Assembly (NCBI RefSeq): GCF_036013975.1
Contig: NZ_CP107904.1
Location: 1,674,001-1,738,000 of the forward strand
Direction: 5' to 3'
DNA length: 64,000 nt
Source of the DNA: Kitasatospora sp. NBC_00458
Lineage (GTDB): Bacteria; Actinomycetota; Actinomycetes; Streptomycetales; Streptomycetaceae
Made by a program: the position numbers and the translations under genes. Positions 19,672-28,121 of the stretch are shown here, piece by piece. The notes under the pieces were generated by a model, which ran no database searches, was not told the origin of the DNA, and worked only from the letters and a program-made list of their open reading frames with translations. Each line of letters starts with the position of its first letter. Position 1 is the stretch's first letter.

Positions 19672-20958
19672 CTACCCGGCGGCGGGGGGTCCGGGGAATT
19701 CCCGGGACCACACGTCGTCGCGGTCCAGTGCGGCCGGTGCGTATTTCCCGAGGGCGCTGATCAGCAACCGCAGTTCGAGGGCGAGGCAGTCCGCGAACCG
19801 GATCAGCCCGGCCTCCGGGTCCTCGGCCGTGGCGAGCAGGGCCGCCCGGCCCAGCCCCACCGCCCGGGCGCCGAGCGCCAGGCTCTTGACCGCCCGGGCG
19901 CCCTCCCAGATCCGGCCGGAGACCAGCAGGCAGGGCGGCGGCCCGGCGGCCGCGATCCGGCGCAGGCACTCCGCCAGCGGCAGCCCGACCTGCGCCGGGA
20001 ACGCCCCGGGCGCCCAGCCGGTACCGCCCTCGGCGCCGTCCACCGTGACGGCGTCCGCCCCAGCCTCCGCGGCCACCCGGGCCGCCTCGGCGACGTCCCG
20101 GCCGGGGTGCAGCTTCACCCAGACCCGGGCCCGGGGGAAGTTGTTGCGCATCAGCCGGACCTGCTGGCGCAGGATCTCCGAGGTGAAGGTGCCCGGCGTG
20201 CTGGACCGCAGCACCCGGCCGTCGCCGAACACCGGGTCCAGCCCGTACCGGTCCCCGAGCCGTCCCGCCGCGTCGGCGTCCAGCACGGTCATGCCGCCCA
20301 GGCCCGGCTTCGCCCCCTGTCCCACCTTCAACTCGAAGGCCAGGCGGCCGGATTCGAGCAGCGGGAGCGCCGCCGGGTCGCTGTAGACGAGGTTCCAGAC
20401 CTCGGCGTCGGCGTCCTCGGTGGACTGCTGGACCGCGACCCCGCCGAGTCCGTCCGGCAGTTCCGCGGCGTAGGCGCGCAGCCGGCCGAGGAGCGCCCGG
20501 TCGGCGGCCTCGCCGAGCCGGCCGTAGCCGTTCACCGGGACGACGTTCTCGCCGATCACCATCGGCAGGCCGAGCGCCCCGGCCTGCCGGCTCAGCGCCA
20601 GGCCGAGGTCGCCGCCGGCCGCCCGGGTGGACCCGAGGGCGGACACGTACACCGGCAGCGCGGAGGTGAACCCGCCGACGGGGGTGACGAGTTCGACGTC
20701 CCGGTAGTCGGGTTCGCGGCCCAGGTCGATCAGCCGGGCCAGCCGCTGCGGCATGAAGACCGGCGGGACGATCCGCAGCGCGTCCAGCGGGTCGCGTGCG
20801 TCCAGCGGCGCCTGCGGGCCCGGTCGCCCGTCCCCGTGCTCGGCACCGAACAGCACCCGCCCGTACTCGCCCGGCGGCGGGAAGGCCGCCGCCGCCCCGG
20901 CCCGGGCGCGCTGCCGGACCTCCTCCTCCGGGAAGCCGGGCGCGGAGAGGTCGCTCAC
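19672..20958 (-). CDS. GltB-like FMN-binding oxidoreductase/amidotransferase-type protein
   Basis: A 428-residue protein matching the FMN-binding (alpha/beta barrel) domain of glutamate synthase. It shows GQGAKPGLGG, the phosphate-binding AEGGTG block and LGARAVGLG near the C-terminus. The amidotransferase domain is absent, and the Cys-rich 3Fe-4S loop of full GltB is not seen where expected, so it cannot be an ordinary glutamate synthase subunit. Stand-alone relatives are known, for example in N-methylglutamate synthase. The GTG at 20958 overlaps the AsnRS-like stop by 4 nt, tying it to the mutase and AsnRS-like genes. I infer an amine-transfer or redox step on the mutase product, but the reaction is not known. 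It is the last gene of the block, just before a strong hairpin. Confidence 0.85.
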   Translation of the reverse strand: MSDLSAPGFPEEEVRQRARAGAAAAFPPPGEYGRVLFGAEHGDGRPGPQAPLDARDPLDALRIVPPVFMPQRLARLIDLGREPDYRDVELVTPVGGFTSALPVYVSALGSTRAAGGDLGLALSRQAGALGLPMVIGENVVPVNGYGRLGEAADRALLGRLRAYAAELPDGLGGVAVQQSTEDADAEVWNLVYSDPAALPLLESGRLAFELKVGQGAKPGLGGMTVLDADAAGRLGDRYGLDPVFGDGRVLRSSTPGTFTSEILRQQVRLMRNNFPRARVWVKLHPGRDVAEAARVAAEAGADAVTVDGAEGGTGWAPGAFPAQVGLPLAECLRRIAAAGPPPCLLVSGRIWEGARAVKSLALGARAVGLGRAALLATAEDPEAGLIRFADCLALELRLLISALGKYAPAALDRDDVWSREFPGPPAAG

Positions 20959-21956
20959 GGGGACACCACCCCGGCCAGCTTCGGGAAGGCGCTGGCCTGC
21001 CAGACCGCGTCCAGCCCGGCGACGTAGCGGGTCAGCCGCTCGACGCCGATGCCGAACCCGGCGCTGGCGGGGACGCCCTCCCGGACCAGGTCCAGGTACC
21101 AGCGGTACTTCTGCGGGTTCTCGCCGGTCTCCCGCATCCGGGTGACGATCTCCGCGTAGTCGTTGGTGCGCTGGCTGCCGCTGCACAGCTCGCCGTAGCC
21201 CTCGGCCGCGATCAGGTCGAAGTTCCGCAGCAGGCCCGGGTCCTCGGGGCTCTCCCGGTCGTAGAAGCCGCGCGAGCCCTTCGGGTAGTCGGTGACGAAG
21301 AACGGCCGGTCGCGCTCGGAGGAGAGCAACGCCTCGCCCGCCCAGTCGAGTTCGGCGTCCGGGCTCTGCGGGTGGCCGAGGCACCGGAGCTCGGCCACCG
21401 CCTCGGCGTGCCGCATCCGGCCGAACGAGCCCTTCAGCAGCTCGGCGAACGCGCCCGGGTCCCGGCCGAGTTCGGCGAAGTCCTTGGGCAGGTCGCGGAC
21501 CGCGCTGCCGACCATGTGCACCACCAGCTCCTCGACCAGCCGGACGGCGTCGTCCCGGCTCGCCCCGGCCACCTCCACGTCGAGCTGGTGGAACTCGGCC
21601 AGGTGGCGGTTGGTCCCGGCGGTCTCCAGCGGCTCCAGCCGGACGTTCGGCGCGATGCAGAAGATCTTGTCGAACGCCAGCAGCGAGGCCTGCTTGTAGA
21701 GGATGGCGCTGGTCATCAGCTTGTAGCGGTGGCCGTAGAAGTCGATGTCGACCTGCTTGGAGCCGCGCGAACCGGGGTCGGTGACCGGCCCGATGATCGG
21801 CGGGAGCAGCTCGGTGAAGCCCTGCTCCCCGAGGAACTCGCGGGCGGCGCCGAGCAGTCGGTGCTGGATGCGGAGCGCGCTGCGGGTGGCCGGGGAGGTG
21901 AGGTGCCGGCCGGGGTCGACCGGTCCGGGAGCGGCTGAAGGGGTCGTCTCGGTCAT
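20955..21956 (-). CDS. Asparaginyl-tRNA synthetase paralogue without anticodon domain (AsnA-like)
   Basis: A 333-residue class II synthetase catalytic core related to archaeal-type Asp/AsnRS. Motif 2 is readable around NVRLEPLETAGTNRHLAEF, and motif 3 as GFGIGVERL near the C-terminus. The N-terminal OB-fold anticodon-binding domain, about 100 residues in true AsnRS, is missing: only about 30 residues precede the core. Archaeal relatives of this shape (Pyrococcus abyssi AS-AR) are asparagine synthetases that adenylate the Asp side chain and amidate it with ammonia. In the same operon as a methylaspartate mutase, amidation of 3-methylaspartate is an attractive role, but this is inference; amide transfer to another acceptor is equally possible. 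The ATG at 21956 overlaps the mutase stop (ATGA), and its stop overlaps the FMN gene start. Confidence 0.88.
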   Translation of the reverse strand: MTETTPSAAPGPVDPGRHLTSPATRSALRIQHRLLGAAREFLGEQGFTELLPPIIGPVTDPGSRGSKQVDIDFYGHRYKLMTSAILYKQASLLAFDKIFCIAPNVRLEPLETAGTNRHLAEFHQLDVEVAGASRDDAVRLVEELVVHMVGSAVRDLPKDFAELGRDPGAFAELLKGSFGRMRHAEAVAELRCLGHPQSPDAELDWAGEALLSSERDRPFFVTDYPKGSRGFYDRESPEDPGLLRNFDLIAAEGYGELCSGSQRTNDYAEIVTRMRETGENPQKYRWYLDLVREGVPASAGFGIGVERLTRYVAGLDAVWQASAFPKLAGVVSP

Positions 21957-23476
21957 GGTGAGGTGAGTCCCAACTCTCGTCGTGCGGCGGGTGTGCGGGG
22001 CGGCGTGGGCACGGCGCGGGCCGGCGCGGGCACGCCGCGGGGCGGTTCGGGGGCGGTGGCGCCGGACCGGGCGGTGGCACCGGCGGCGGCGCGGGCGTCG
22101 TACGTCCGCTGGACGTGGGAGAGCGCGGTGAGCAGTTCGGCCGAGCCGAGGATCGGCGGCCGCGGCCCGCCCGAGAGGCCCGCGATCGGCATCGAGCCGA
22201 CGCCCGACCAGGACAGCCGGCCGTCCGGACCGAGCGAACTCCGGGCCCGGCCGGCGTTGTCGGGGTGCAGGCAGTAGGGGACGTCCAGGTAGCCGGCCGC
22301 GAAGGCCCGGACCAGGGCCCGGCCGATGTCGGCGTCGAGCTCCAGCACCGCGCCGATCAGCGCCCTCGCCTCCGCCTCGATGCCGGTGTCCGGGACGGCG
22401 GCCAGCGGCGGGCGGGTGCGTTCGTCGGCGGCGGCCACCGCGGCCGTCTCCAGCGCCGTGACGTTCTCCCCGACGGTGGGGATCCGGTGCGCCTCCGCGG
22501 TGGTCTTCACGATCAGCCGGGCCGCGCCGGTGCGCACCGCCAGCCGGGCCGCCTCCTCCAGCAGCAGCCGGGCCCCGCCCGGGGAGCGCGGGAAGACGCC
22601 CATGTAGGCGTAGAGGACGACGTGCCGGTCGACGTCCGGGAGCAGCTCGTCGGCGAGCCGGCCGAGCACGGTGAGCGCCTCCTCGTCCTGCCGCAGATCG
22701 GCCTGCTGGGCGTAGCTGAGCGAGATGCTGCGCAGTCCGTGCTGCCGGAAGAACAGGCCCTCCAGCACGCTCACCGCGATCAGCAGGCTGGGCGGGCAGA
22801 GCTGGCCCATCAGACAGCCGCCGAACGTCTCCAGGTGCGGCTCGGCGCCGAACTCCCGGATCGAGGCGAGCAGTTCGCAGCTGCGCTGCCAGCAGGCCAC
22901 CGCCTCGTGCAGCGGGGTGCGGCTGTACGGCAGGCAGTACGAGACCGGGCCGCCCTCGGTGGCGTCCAGGCCGACCGCCAGCAGCGCCCGCACGATGTGC
23001 TCCGGCATCGCCGAGCCGTGCCGGACCTGGACCGGGAAGCCCGCGTCCACGACGCCGCGCAGCACCGCGCGGGTGACGTCCGGCGGGTGGGTGGCGATCG
23101 GGTAGCCGTTCAGGCCGACCCCGTCCGCCAGGGCGCGGCGGGCCGCGGCGAGGTCGCCGGTCCGGGTGTAGCTGTCCAGGGTGAGGGTGCCGACCGTGAC
23201 GGCGGCCGCGTCCCGGGTGGCGAGCAGGCCGTCGCGCATCCGCAGCGGGTCGGCCATGCCCATCCGGGGCTGGACCACCAGGGCGCCGGCCGCCCGGGCC
23301 TGGGCGACGAAGGCGCCGAAGCCGGTCGCGGCGACGTACGGGGCGGCGGGCGGTTCGGGGCGGGGCTCGGTACGGGGCTCGGTGCGGGGAGCGGCGGGCG
23401 GCTCGGTGCGCGGGCGGGGATCGGCGCCGGGACCGGGGCGGGCGCCGGGCGCGGGCCCGGGCCCGGGCCCGGTCAC
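21953..23476 (-). CDS. glmE: Methylaspartate (glutamate) mutase epsilon subunit
   Basis: A 507-residue homologue of the large barrel subunit of adenosylcobalamin-dependent glutamate mutase, which interconverts L-glutamate and (2S,3S)-3-methylaspartate. Recognisable stretches include PRMGMADP, a DSYTRTGD segment, GLNGYPIATHPPDVTR, QVRHGSAMPEHI and the glycine-rich FGGCLMGQLCPPS region, all typical of the family, and the length fits the usual 480 or so residues once an added low-complexity N-terminus is discounted. That N-terminus (about 45 residues, PGPG and RTEP repeats) is unusual and looks disordered. The GTG at 23476 overlaps the small-subunit stop by 4 nt. In actinomycetes such mutases occur in antibiotic clusters such as friulimicin and vicenistatin, where they make 3-methylaspartate. 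Confidence 0.93.
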   Translation of the reverse strand: MTGPGPGPAPGARPGPGADPRPRTEPPAAPRTEPRTEPRPEPPAAPYVAATGFGAFVAQARAAGALVVQPRMGMADPLRMRDGLLATRDAAAVTVGTLTLDSYTRTGDLAAARRALADGVGLNGYPIATHPPDVTRAVLRGVVDAGFPVQVRHGSAMPEHIVRALLAVGLDATEGGPVSYCLPYSRTPLHEAVACWQRSCELLASIREFGAEPHLETFGGCLMGQLCPPSLLIAVSVLEGLFFRQHGLRSISLSYAQQADLRQDEEALTVLGRLADELLPDVDRHVVLYAYMGVFPRSPGGARLLLEEAARLAVRTGAARLIVKTTAEAHRIPTVGENVTALETAAVAAADERTRPPLAAVPDTGIEAEARALIGAVLELDADIGRALVRAFAAGYLDVPYCLHPDNAGRARSSLGPDGRLSWSGVGSMPIAGLSGGPRPPILGSAELLTALSHVQRTYDARAAAGATARSGATAPEPPRGVPAPARAVPTPPRTPAARRELGLTSP

Positions 23477-23928
23477 AGCAGCACCCCCACGGCCAGCGAC
23501 CGGACGTAGGACTGGAACTCCGCGACCGAGCGGCCCTCCTCGAAGACCCCGTCGAACCCGGCGGCCAGCAGGGCCTGCTGCCGCGACGGGTCGCCGGGCC
23601 CGGCGATGCCGAGCTTGCCGCCGATCACGGTCGGCGTGCGGCCCAGCTCCGGGCAGGCGCGCAGCGCGCCGATCACCCGCATCCCGTCGTTGAACCCGTG
23701 CCCGTTGACGCTGCTCAGGACGATGAGGTCCGGCTCGATCCGGCGGCACTCGGTGACCAGCAGCTCGTCCGGCACACAGGCGCCCAGGTTGGTGACCCGG
23801 TGCCCGAGCTCCTCCAGCAGCAACTGGAGGAAGACCAGGTTCCAGGTGTGCGAGTCCGAGGCCATGGTCGTCACGACGACGTCCAGACCGGCCGGCTCGG
23901 CCGTTCCGTGCTGCTTCAGCTGCTCCAC
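23473..23928 (-). CDS. glmS: Methylaspartate mutase sigma subunit, cobalamin-binding
   Basis: A 151-residue B12-binding subunit that pairs with the adjacent epsilon subunit. The cobalamin motif appears as SDSHTWN, so the Asp and His ligand of DxHxxG are kept but the Gly is Asn; the later LSSVNGHG and IGGKLG segments match the SxL and GG elements. The start is GTG at 23928, about ten bases after an AAAAAGG ribosome site. The stop overlaps the epsilon start by 4 nt, so equimolar synthesis is likely. The symbol follows the Clostridium mutase naming and is not glucosamine synthase. It is the first gene of the four-gene coupled block and probably has a promoter in the 311-bp gap before it. Confidence 0.92.
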   Translation of the reverse strand: MEQLKQHGTAEPAGLDVVVTTMASDSHTWNLVFLQLLLEELGHRVTNLGACVPDELLVTECRRIEPDLIVLSSVNGHGFNDGMRVIGALRACPELGRTPTVIGGKLGIAGPGDPSRQQALLAAGFDGVFEEGRSVAEFQSYVRSLAVGVLL

Positions 23929-24239
23929 GGCGCAAAACCTTTTTGTCGGTAGGTGGTGGGGAGTCCCGGCCGGCGGTCGCGGGGGCCCGGCACGGCCGGA
24001 GCGTCCGGGGTCCGCCCGGTCGGCCCGTCCGCCCGTCCGCCCGGCCCGCAGTCCGCAGTCCGCCCGGTCGGCCGGGCGCCGGCCGTGAACAGAACGCTAG
24101 GGAGCATCCGGCCACCGGACCGGCAGCTCACCCGGCAAGAGACGGGCAGTATCGGCCGCGCCGCACGCCTCGCAGGCGCCGCACGCGCCCGCCCGGCACC
24201 TCGGCGGGGACCGCCGGGATCCGGTGCGGGCAGGCCCCG
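23929..24239. other. Intergenic gap between regulator and mutase block
   Basis: This 311-bp stretch lies between the stop of the XRE/NTPase regulator gene and the start of the mutase small subunit. It holds short CGGCC/GTCCGC repeats and a CTAGCG element on the minus strand, a possible -10 about 160 bp before the mutase start. I see no gene; a promoter for the block is expected here but cannot be placed with confidence. Confidence 0.5.
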
Positions 24240-25493
24240 TCAGCCCGCCGCCGCCAGCACGGGGTAGGCGGCGCCGAAGAGCCGGCGGCAGAGGTTCAGC
24301 ACGGTGAACCGGACGCCCTCGCGCGCCTGGACGCTGCGGATCAGCCCGCTCGCCAGCAGCTCGTGCACCGCCGCGAAGCACTCCTGCGGCGGCCGGCCGG
24401 TCAGCTCGACGGCGTCCTCCCCCGACCAGTCGCCCGGCTCGGCCGCCAGCCGCTCCAGCAGGTCCCGCTGGCCGAGCGTCAGCCGGTCCAGCGCCGCGCC
24501 CAGCGCCGCGCCGACGTCGCCGCGCCCGCCGTACCCGGCCGGCGGCGGCGCCAGGTGGAACGGCCCGTCCGCCAGCCGCGCCACCAGCTGGCGCGGGGAG
24601 AGCACCGTCGACCATCCGGCCGCCAGCTCCAGGGCGCCGGGCAGGCCGTCCAGCTGCCGGCAGAGGGCGGCCACCGCGGGCGCCTCGTCGCGCTCCAGCC
24701 GGTAGCCGGGGCGCAGCCGCCGCAGGTGGGTGAGGAGCAGCCGGACGGCGCCGACCTCCGCCAGCGCGACCGGGTCGTGGTCGAGTTCGGGCCCGGGGGT
24801 GGGCAGCGGGGCGAGCGGGATCACCTGGCCGCCGGGGAGCGGCTGCGGCACCCGGGCGGTGATCAGCACGCGCAGGCCGGGGCAGCGCTGGAACAGTTCG
24901 TCCAGCAGGACGGTGTCCACCCCGGCGTCGGCGCCGTCCAGCACCAGCAGGGTGGGCCGGTCGCCGACGGCTCTGACGAGGTCGGCGCGGCGTTCGGGGC
25001 CGGCCGCCGGCAGCCGGGCGCAGTCGACCCAGCGCACCGACCAGCGGGCCGCCAGGTGGAGTCTGCGGGCGACCTCCAGCACCAGCCGGGTCTTGCCGAC
25101 CCCGCCGAGCCCGGCCACCGTGACCAGCCGGTCGCCGTGCACCGCGAGGGCGTCGGCCAGGACCTCCACCTCCACCTCGCGGCCGACGATCGCGCCGCGG
25201 GCGACCGGTGGCGCGGTCGGTTCCTCGCGGGGGTCCTCGGCGAGCGCCTGGCGGCGCGCGGCCGCCTCGAAGACCGTCCGGTTGCGGCCCTCCAGCCGCA
25301 GCGCGTCGGCCAGCAGCCGGACCGTCTCCTGCCGGGGGCGCTGCACCCGGCCGCTCTCCATGTCCCGGATCGCCCGGACGCTCAGGGTCGCGTGATCGGC
25401 GAGCACCTGCTGGGTCAGGCCGACCCGCTCGCGCCGGATCCTGAGCAGCTCTCCGAAGCCCGCCGTCGACTGCAGCGACTGACCGCCGTCCAT
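24240..25493 (-). CDS. XRE-family HTH regulator with NB-ARC-type NTPase domain
   Basis: A 417-residue regulator. Residues about 13-66 form a Cro/C1-type helix-turn-helix (QQVLADHATLSVRAIRDME recognition region). Residues 150-170 carry a Walker A GLGGVGKT, followed by a Walker B-like LLVLDGAD and an ITAR sensor, as in AfsR/MalT-type STAND ATPases; the C-terminal third is a winged-helix-like region without obvious TPR repeats. The ATG at 25493 has GGACGAGG just before it and is preferred to an upstream ATG. It is the first gene of the minus-strand group and faces the NRPS cluster, so it is the best candidate for its pathway regulator. Whether it activates or represses cannot be told. Confidence 0.88.
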   Translation of the reverse strand: MDGGQSLQSTAGFGELLRIRRERVGLTQQVLADHATLSVRAIRDMESGRVQRPRQETVRLLADALRLEGRNRTVFEAAARRQALAEDPREEPTAPPVARGAIVGREVEVEVLADALAVHGDRLVTVAGLGGVGKTRLVLEVARRLHLAARWSVRWVDCARLPAAGPERRADLVRAVGDRPTLLVLDGADAGVDTVLLDELFQRCPGLRVLITARVPQPLPGGQVIPLAPLPTPGPELDHDPVALAEVGAVRLLLTHLRRLRPGYRLERDEAPAVAALCRQLDGLPGALELAAGWSTVLSPRQLVARLADGPFHLAPPPAGYGGRGDVGAALGAALDRLTLGQRDLLERLAAEPGDWSGEDAVELTGRPPQECFAAVHELLASGLIRSVQAREGVRFTVLNLCRRLFGAAYPVLAAAG

Positions 25494-25864
25494 GCCTCGT
25501 CCGCCTTCCGTGGTTGGCCAGCTACCGGGGACCGGCGGTCCGCACGGCCGCCGGGCGCGCCGAGGGCGGCGCCGGCCGGTGTGACCGTTCGAACCGTGTT
25601 CCCCCCTGGCGCCGATGCTCCACGGCCCGGTTCTACGGCCGATCAACGGTCGATCACCGCACGTTCACGGGGCCTTCGCATCGTCCACGAACGCAACGCA
25701 CGGCGGGACGAGGGGTACGGGGTACGGGCTGCGACCTCCGGCCCGGGGCCCGCCCCGCCGGTACGGGAGCGGCCCGGCCGTACCGCATCGGGGAGCGGTA
25801 CGGCCGGGCCGGCGGCTGGGGGGTGCGGCGGGGGTGCGGCGGGCGGCGGAGCGGGCGGGGGTCC
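25494..25864. other. Intergenic region between phoD and the NRPS-cluster regulator
   Basis: This 371-bp stretch follows phoD and precedes the XRE regulator on the same strand. It contains a perfect terminator-like hairpin at 25771-25810, CGATCAACGGTCGATCA near 25640 (an imperfect inverted repeat) and probably the regulator's promoter. No gene is supported. It looks like the right boundary of the NRPS cluster. Confidence 0.55.
25771..25810. terminator. Perfect 16-bp hairpin downstream of phoD
   Basis: Arms 25771-25786 (GGCCCGGCCGTACCGC) and 25795-25810 are exact reverse complements with an 8-nt loop. It lies about 55 bp past the phoD stop in the direction of transcription, so it most likely ends the phoD transcript. 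Confidence 0.8.
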
Positions 25865-27508
25865 TCAGGCCCGCTGCATGCCCGGGTTGTAGGCCTCGCT
25901 GACGAACGACGCCGCCGTGGAGACCGTCCCGCCCGGCCGGGTGATGTGCGAGACCACCCGGTAGTCGGCCCGCGCGTGCTCCTCGTCGAGGGTGATCGCG
26001 GTGTAGCCGCGCCGCCCGTCGTAGAACTTCAGGTGCGGGTTGGCCGCCGTCAGGGTGGCCCAGTTGGCGGGCTTCTCGGCGCCGTCGCCGTCGCTGGCGA
26101 TCGAGGTGCCGACGATCTCGACGCCGACGGTCCGCGAGTCCGGGTCGTCGAAGTTCCGCTTGACGTCCATCGCGTACGCGACGTGCACGTCGCCGGTGAG
26201 GACGACGAGGTTCTCCACCCCGATGTCCTCGGCGCCCGCCAGGAGCCGCTCGCGGGCGGCCGGGTAGCCGTCCCAGGCGTCCATGGAGAGCCGGGACCTC
26301 GCGTCGGTGGTGTTCTTCCGGCGGGAGAACACCACCTGCTGCGGGACGACGTTCCAGACCGCCCGGGACTTGCGGAAGCCGTCCAGCAGCCAGCGCTCCT
26401 GGGCGGCGCCCATCAGGGTGCGGCCCGGGTCCTCCGACTCCGGGCTCGGGAACTGCCAGCCGTCCCCGTTGGCCTGGTCCGAGCGGTACTGGCGGGTGTC
26501 GAGGATGTCGAACTGGGCCAGCCGGCCGTAGTGGTGGCGGCGGTACAGCTTGAGGTCGGAGGCGTCCGGCCGGGGCATCCGCAGCGGCATGTTCTCCCAG
26601 TACGCGCGGGTGGCGGCGGCGCGGCGGGCGACGAAGGCCTCCGGGGACTGGCCCTTCTCGGGGATGCCGGCCGCGTAGTTGTTCTCGACCTCGTGGTCGT
26701 CCCAGGTGACGTACCAGGCGAAGGCGGCGTGCGCGGCCTGGAGGTCCGGGTCCGCCTTGTAGAGGGCGTACCGCAGGCGGTAGTCCTCCAGCGTGGTGGT
26801 CTCGTGGCCGAACACGGCGGGCAGGGTCCGGTCGGTGTACCGGCGGTCGCCGCCGGCCGCGTCGATGCCGTACTCGTAGATGTAGTCGCCGACGTGGAAG
26901 ACGGCGTCCAGGTCCTCGTTCGCGAGGTGCTTGTAGGCGGTGAAGTAGCCGTCCTCGTAGGCCTGACAGGAGACCAGGCCGAAGCGGACCCGCTCGATGT
27001 TCCGGCCGCGCGCCGGGCTGGTGCGGGTCCGGCCGACCGGGCTGACCCAGGCGCCGACCCTGAACCGGTACCAGTGCACGCGGTCGGCGTCGAGGCCGTC
27101 GACGTCGACGTGCACGGTGTAGCCGAACTCGGCGTGGGCCCGGGCGGTCCCGCGCCGGACGACCTTGCGGAAGTGCTCGTCGCGGGCCACCTCCCAGTCG
27201 ACCCGGACGACGCCGGCCGGCGGCAGGCCGTGGCCCGGCTCCAGCGGCCGCGGCGCCAGCCGGGTCCAGATCACCACGGCGTCGGTGAGCGCGTCCCCGG
27301 AGGCGATCCCCAGGGTGAACGGGTCCTCGGTCAGCGTGCGCGGGGCCAGCTCGGCGTCGGCCGCGTGCGCACCCGGCAGGTTGGTGGTGAACGCCAGCGC
27401 GGCGGCGGCCGAGGTGACGGTCAGGAACCGGCGGCGGCCGACCCCGAGGCGCGTCGCGGCCTCCCGGAACTGCTGCTCGTGCGAGGCCGGTTCGTCTGTG
27501 CGGGCCAT
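25865..27508 (-). CDS. phoD: Secreted PhoD-type alkaline phosphatase/phosphodiesterase
   Basis: A 547-residue PhoD-family enzyme releasing phosphate from phosphomono- and diesters outside the cell. The N-terminus has a twin-arginine export signal: GRRRFL followed by an Ala-rich hydrophobic stretch ending AHAAD. An N-terminal beta-sandwich region is followed by the metallophosphatase core with VGDYIYEYG, TWDDHEVENN and TGDVHVAY, which hold the metal-binding Asp, Asn and His residues. The ATG at 27508 is kept because the Tat motif begins soon after. It is monocistronic, with a long upstream region and a strong hairpin behind it. In Streptomyces such genes are normally under PhoP; I did not find a clear pair of PHO boxes. 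It looks like conserved background rather than part of either cluster. Confidence 0.95.
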   Translation of the reverse strand: MARTDEPASHEQQFREAATRLGVGRRRFLTVTSAAAALAFTTNLPGAHAADAELAPRTLTEDPFTLGIASGDALTDAVVIWTRLAPRPLEPGHGLPPAGVVRVDWEVARDEHFRKVVRRGTARAHAEFGYTVHVDVDGLDADRVHWYRFRVGAWVSPVGRTRTSPARGRNIERVRFGLVSCQAYEDGYFTAYKHLANEDLDAVFHVGDYIYEYGIDAAGGDRRYTDRTLPAVFGHETTTLEDYRLRYALYKADPDLQAAHAAFAWYVTWDDHEVENNYAAGIPEKGQSPEAFVARRAAATRAYWENMPLRMPRPDASDLKLYRRHHYGRLAQFDILDTRQYRSDQANGDGWQFPSPESEDPGRTLMGAAQERWLLDGFRKSRAVWNVVPQQVVFSRRKNTTDARSRLSMDAWDGYPAARERLLAGAEDIGVENLVVLTGDVHVAYAMDVKRNFDDPDSRTVGVEIVGTSIASDGDGAEKPANWATLTAANPHLKFYDGRRGYTAITLDEEHARADYRVVSHITRPGGTVSTAASFVSEAYNPGMQRA

Positions 27509-28121
27509 GTGTCAGGACGCCTTCCGTACGCGGGGCTGGGGCCGGCTGGGCACCGGCTGTGCACGGAGGGATTCGACCGGCCCGCCCGGTACGCCGGGCG
27601 ACCGTTCGTCGGCGCCCGAGTGATCATCAGGTGATGACACCGGCCGAATCGGACAACCGGTCAGATACCGGGCCGCGCCGAAGCGTTCCGGCCCGCCCTC
27701 ACCGGCCCCGCCCGTCCACCCTCACCGGTCCCGCCCGTCCACCCCCACCGGCCCCGCCGGTCCGCGCGCGGGCGCCGCACCCCCACTCGTCCGCACACGA
27801 AATCGGGTGCGCACGTACGCACCCGTCCGACCTCGTCCGTGATATTTTCCGCAGACCCGCACGCACTATTCCACGGCTCCGACCGGCACATTTCCCCAAG
27901 TGGTCGGCATCATTCCGCTTTGTCAAACCGACTTAATGCGGCCGCAACAGGAGCGGCTTTCTTCGCGGCCGACCGGGTGCTAGCCTCGCTTCAATCTCGC
28001 GCCGCTTGGATCACCCTTTACCAGGGGATTTCCCGCCGGATTCTCCCGACCGCCCGCGCGGCGTCCCGGTGATCACCCCCACGCACGCCGTCCCGTTTCG
28101 GTAATCCTGAAAGGGTTCAGC
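27509..28121. other. Divergent intergenic region between phoD and the SAM block
   Basis: This 613-bp region must hold divergent promoters. Its left half is very GC-rich with a 23-bp tandem repeat. The right part (27840-28000) is markedly AT-richer than its surroundings and includes TTGTCA near 27938 and GTGCTAGCCT near 27980, possible promoter parts for the plus-strand operon, though spacing to a partner element is poor. AAAGGG lies before the ATG at 28122. No gene is supported. Confidence 0.5.
27698..27766. repeat. Three tandem 23-bp repeats
   Basis: Units begin at 27698, 27721 and 27744, with the core CACCGG(C/T)CCCGCCCGTCCACC; the third is more diverged. They lie in the middle of the divergent intergenic region, away from both starts. 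No function is recognised. Confidence 0.7.

Noticed and set aside
19672..20958. Glutamate synthase large subunit
   Set aside because: Only the FMN domain is present; the glutaminase domain is missing and the Fe-S cysteines are not seen.
20955..21956. Housekeeping asparaginyl- or lysyl-tRNA synthetase
   Set aside because: No anticodon-binding domain is present, and the gene is coupled to a mutase inside a biosynthetic block.
25865..27508. phoD as part of the NRPS or SAM cluster
   Set aside because: It has its own terminator, a long upstream region and a general phosphate-scavenging role; no functional link is visible.
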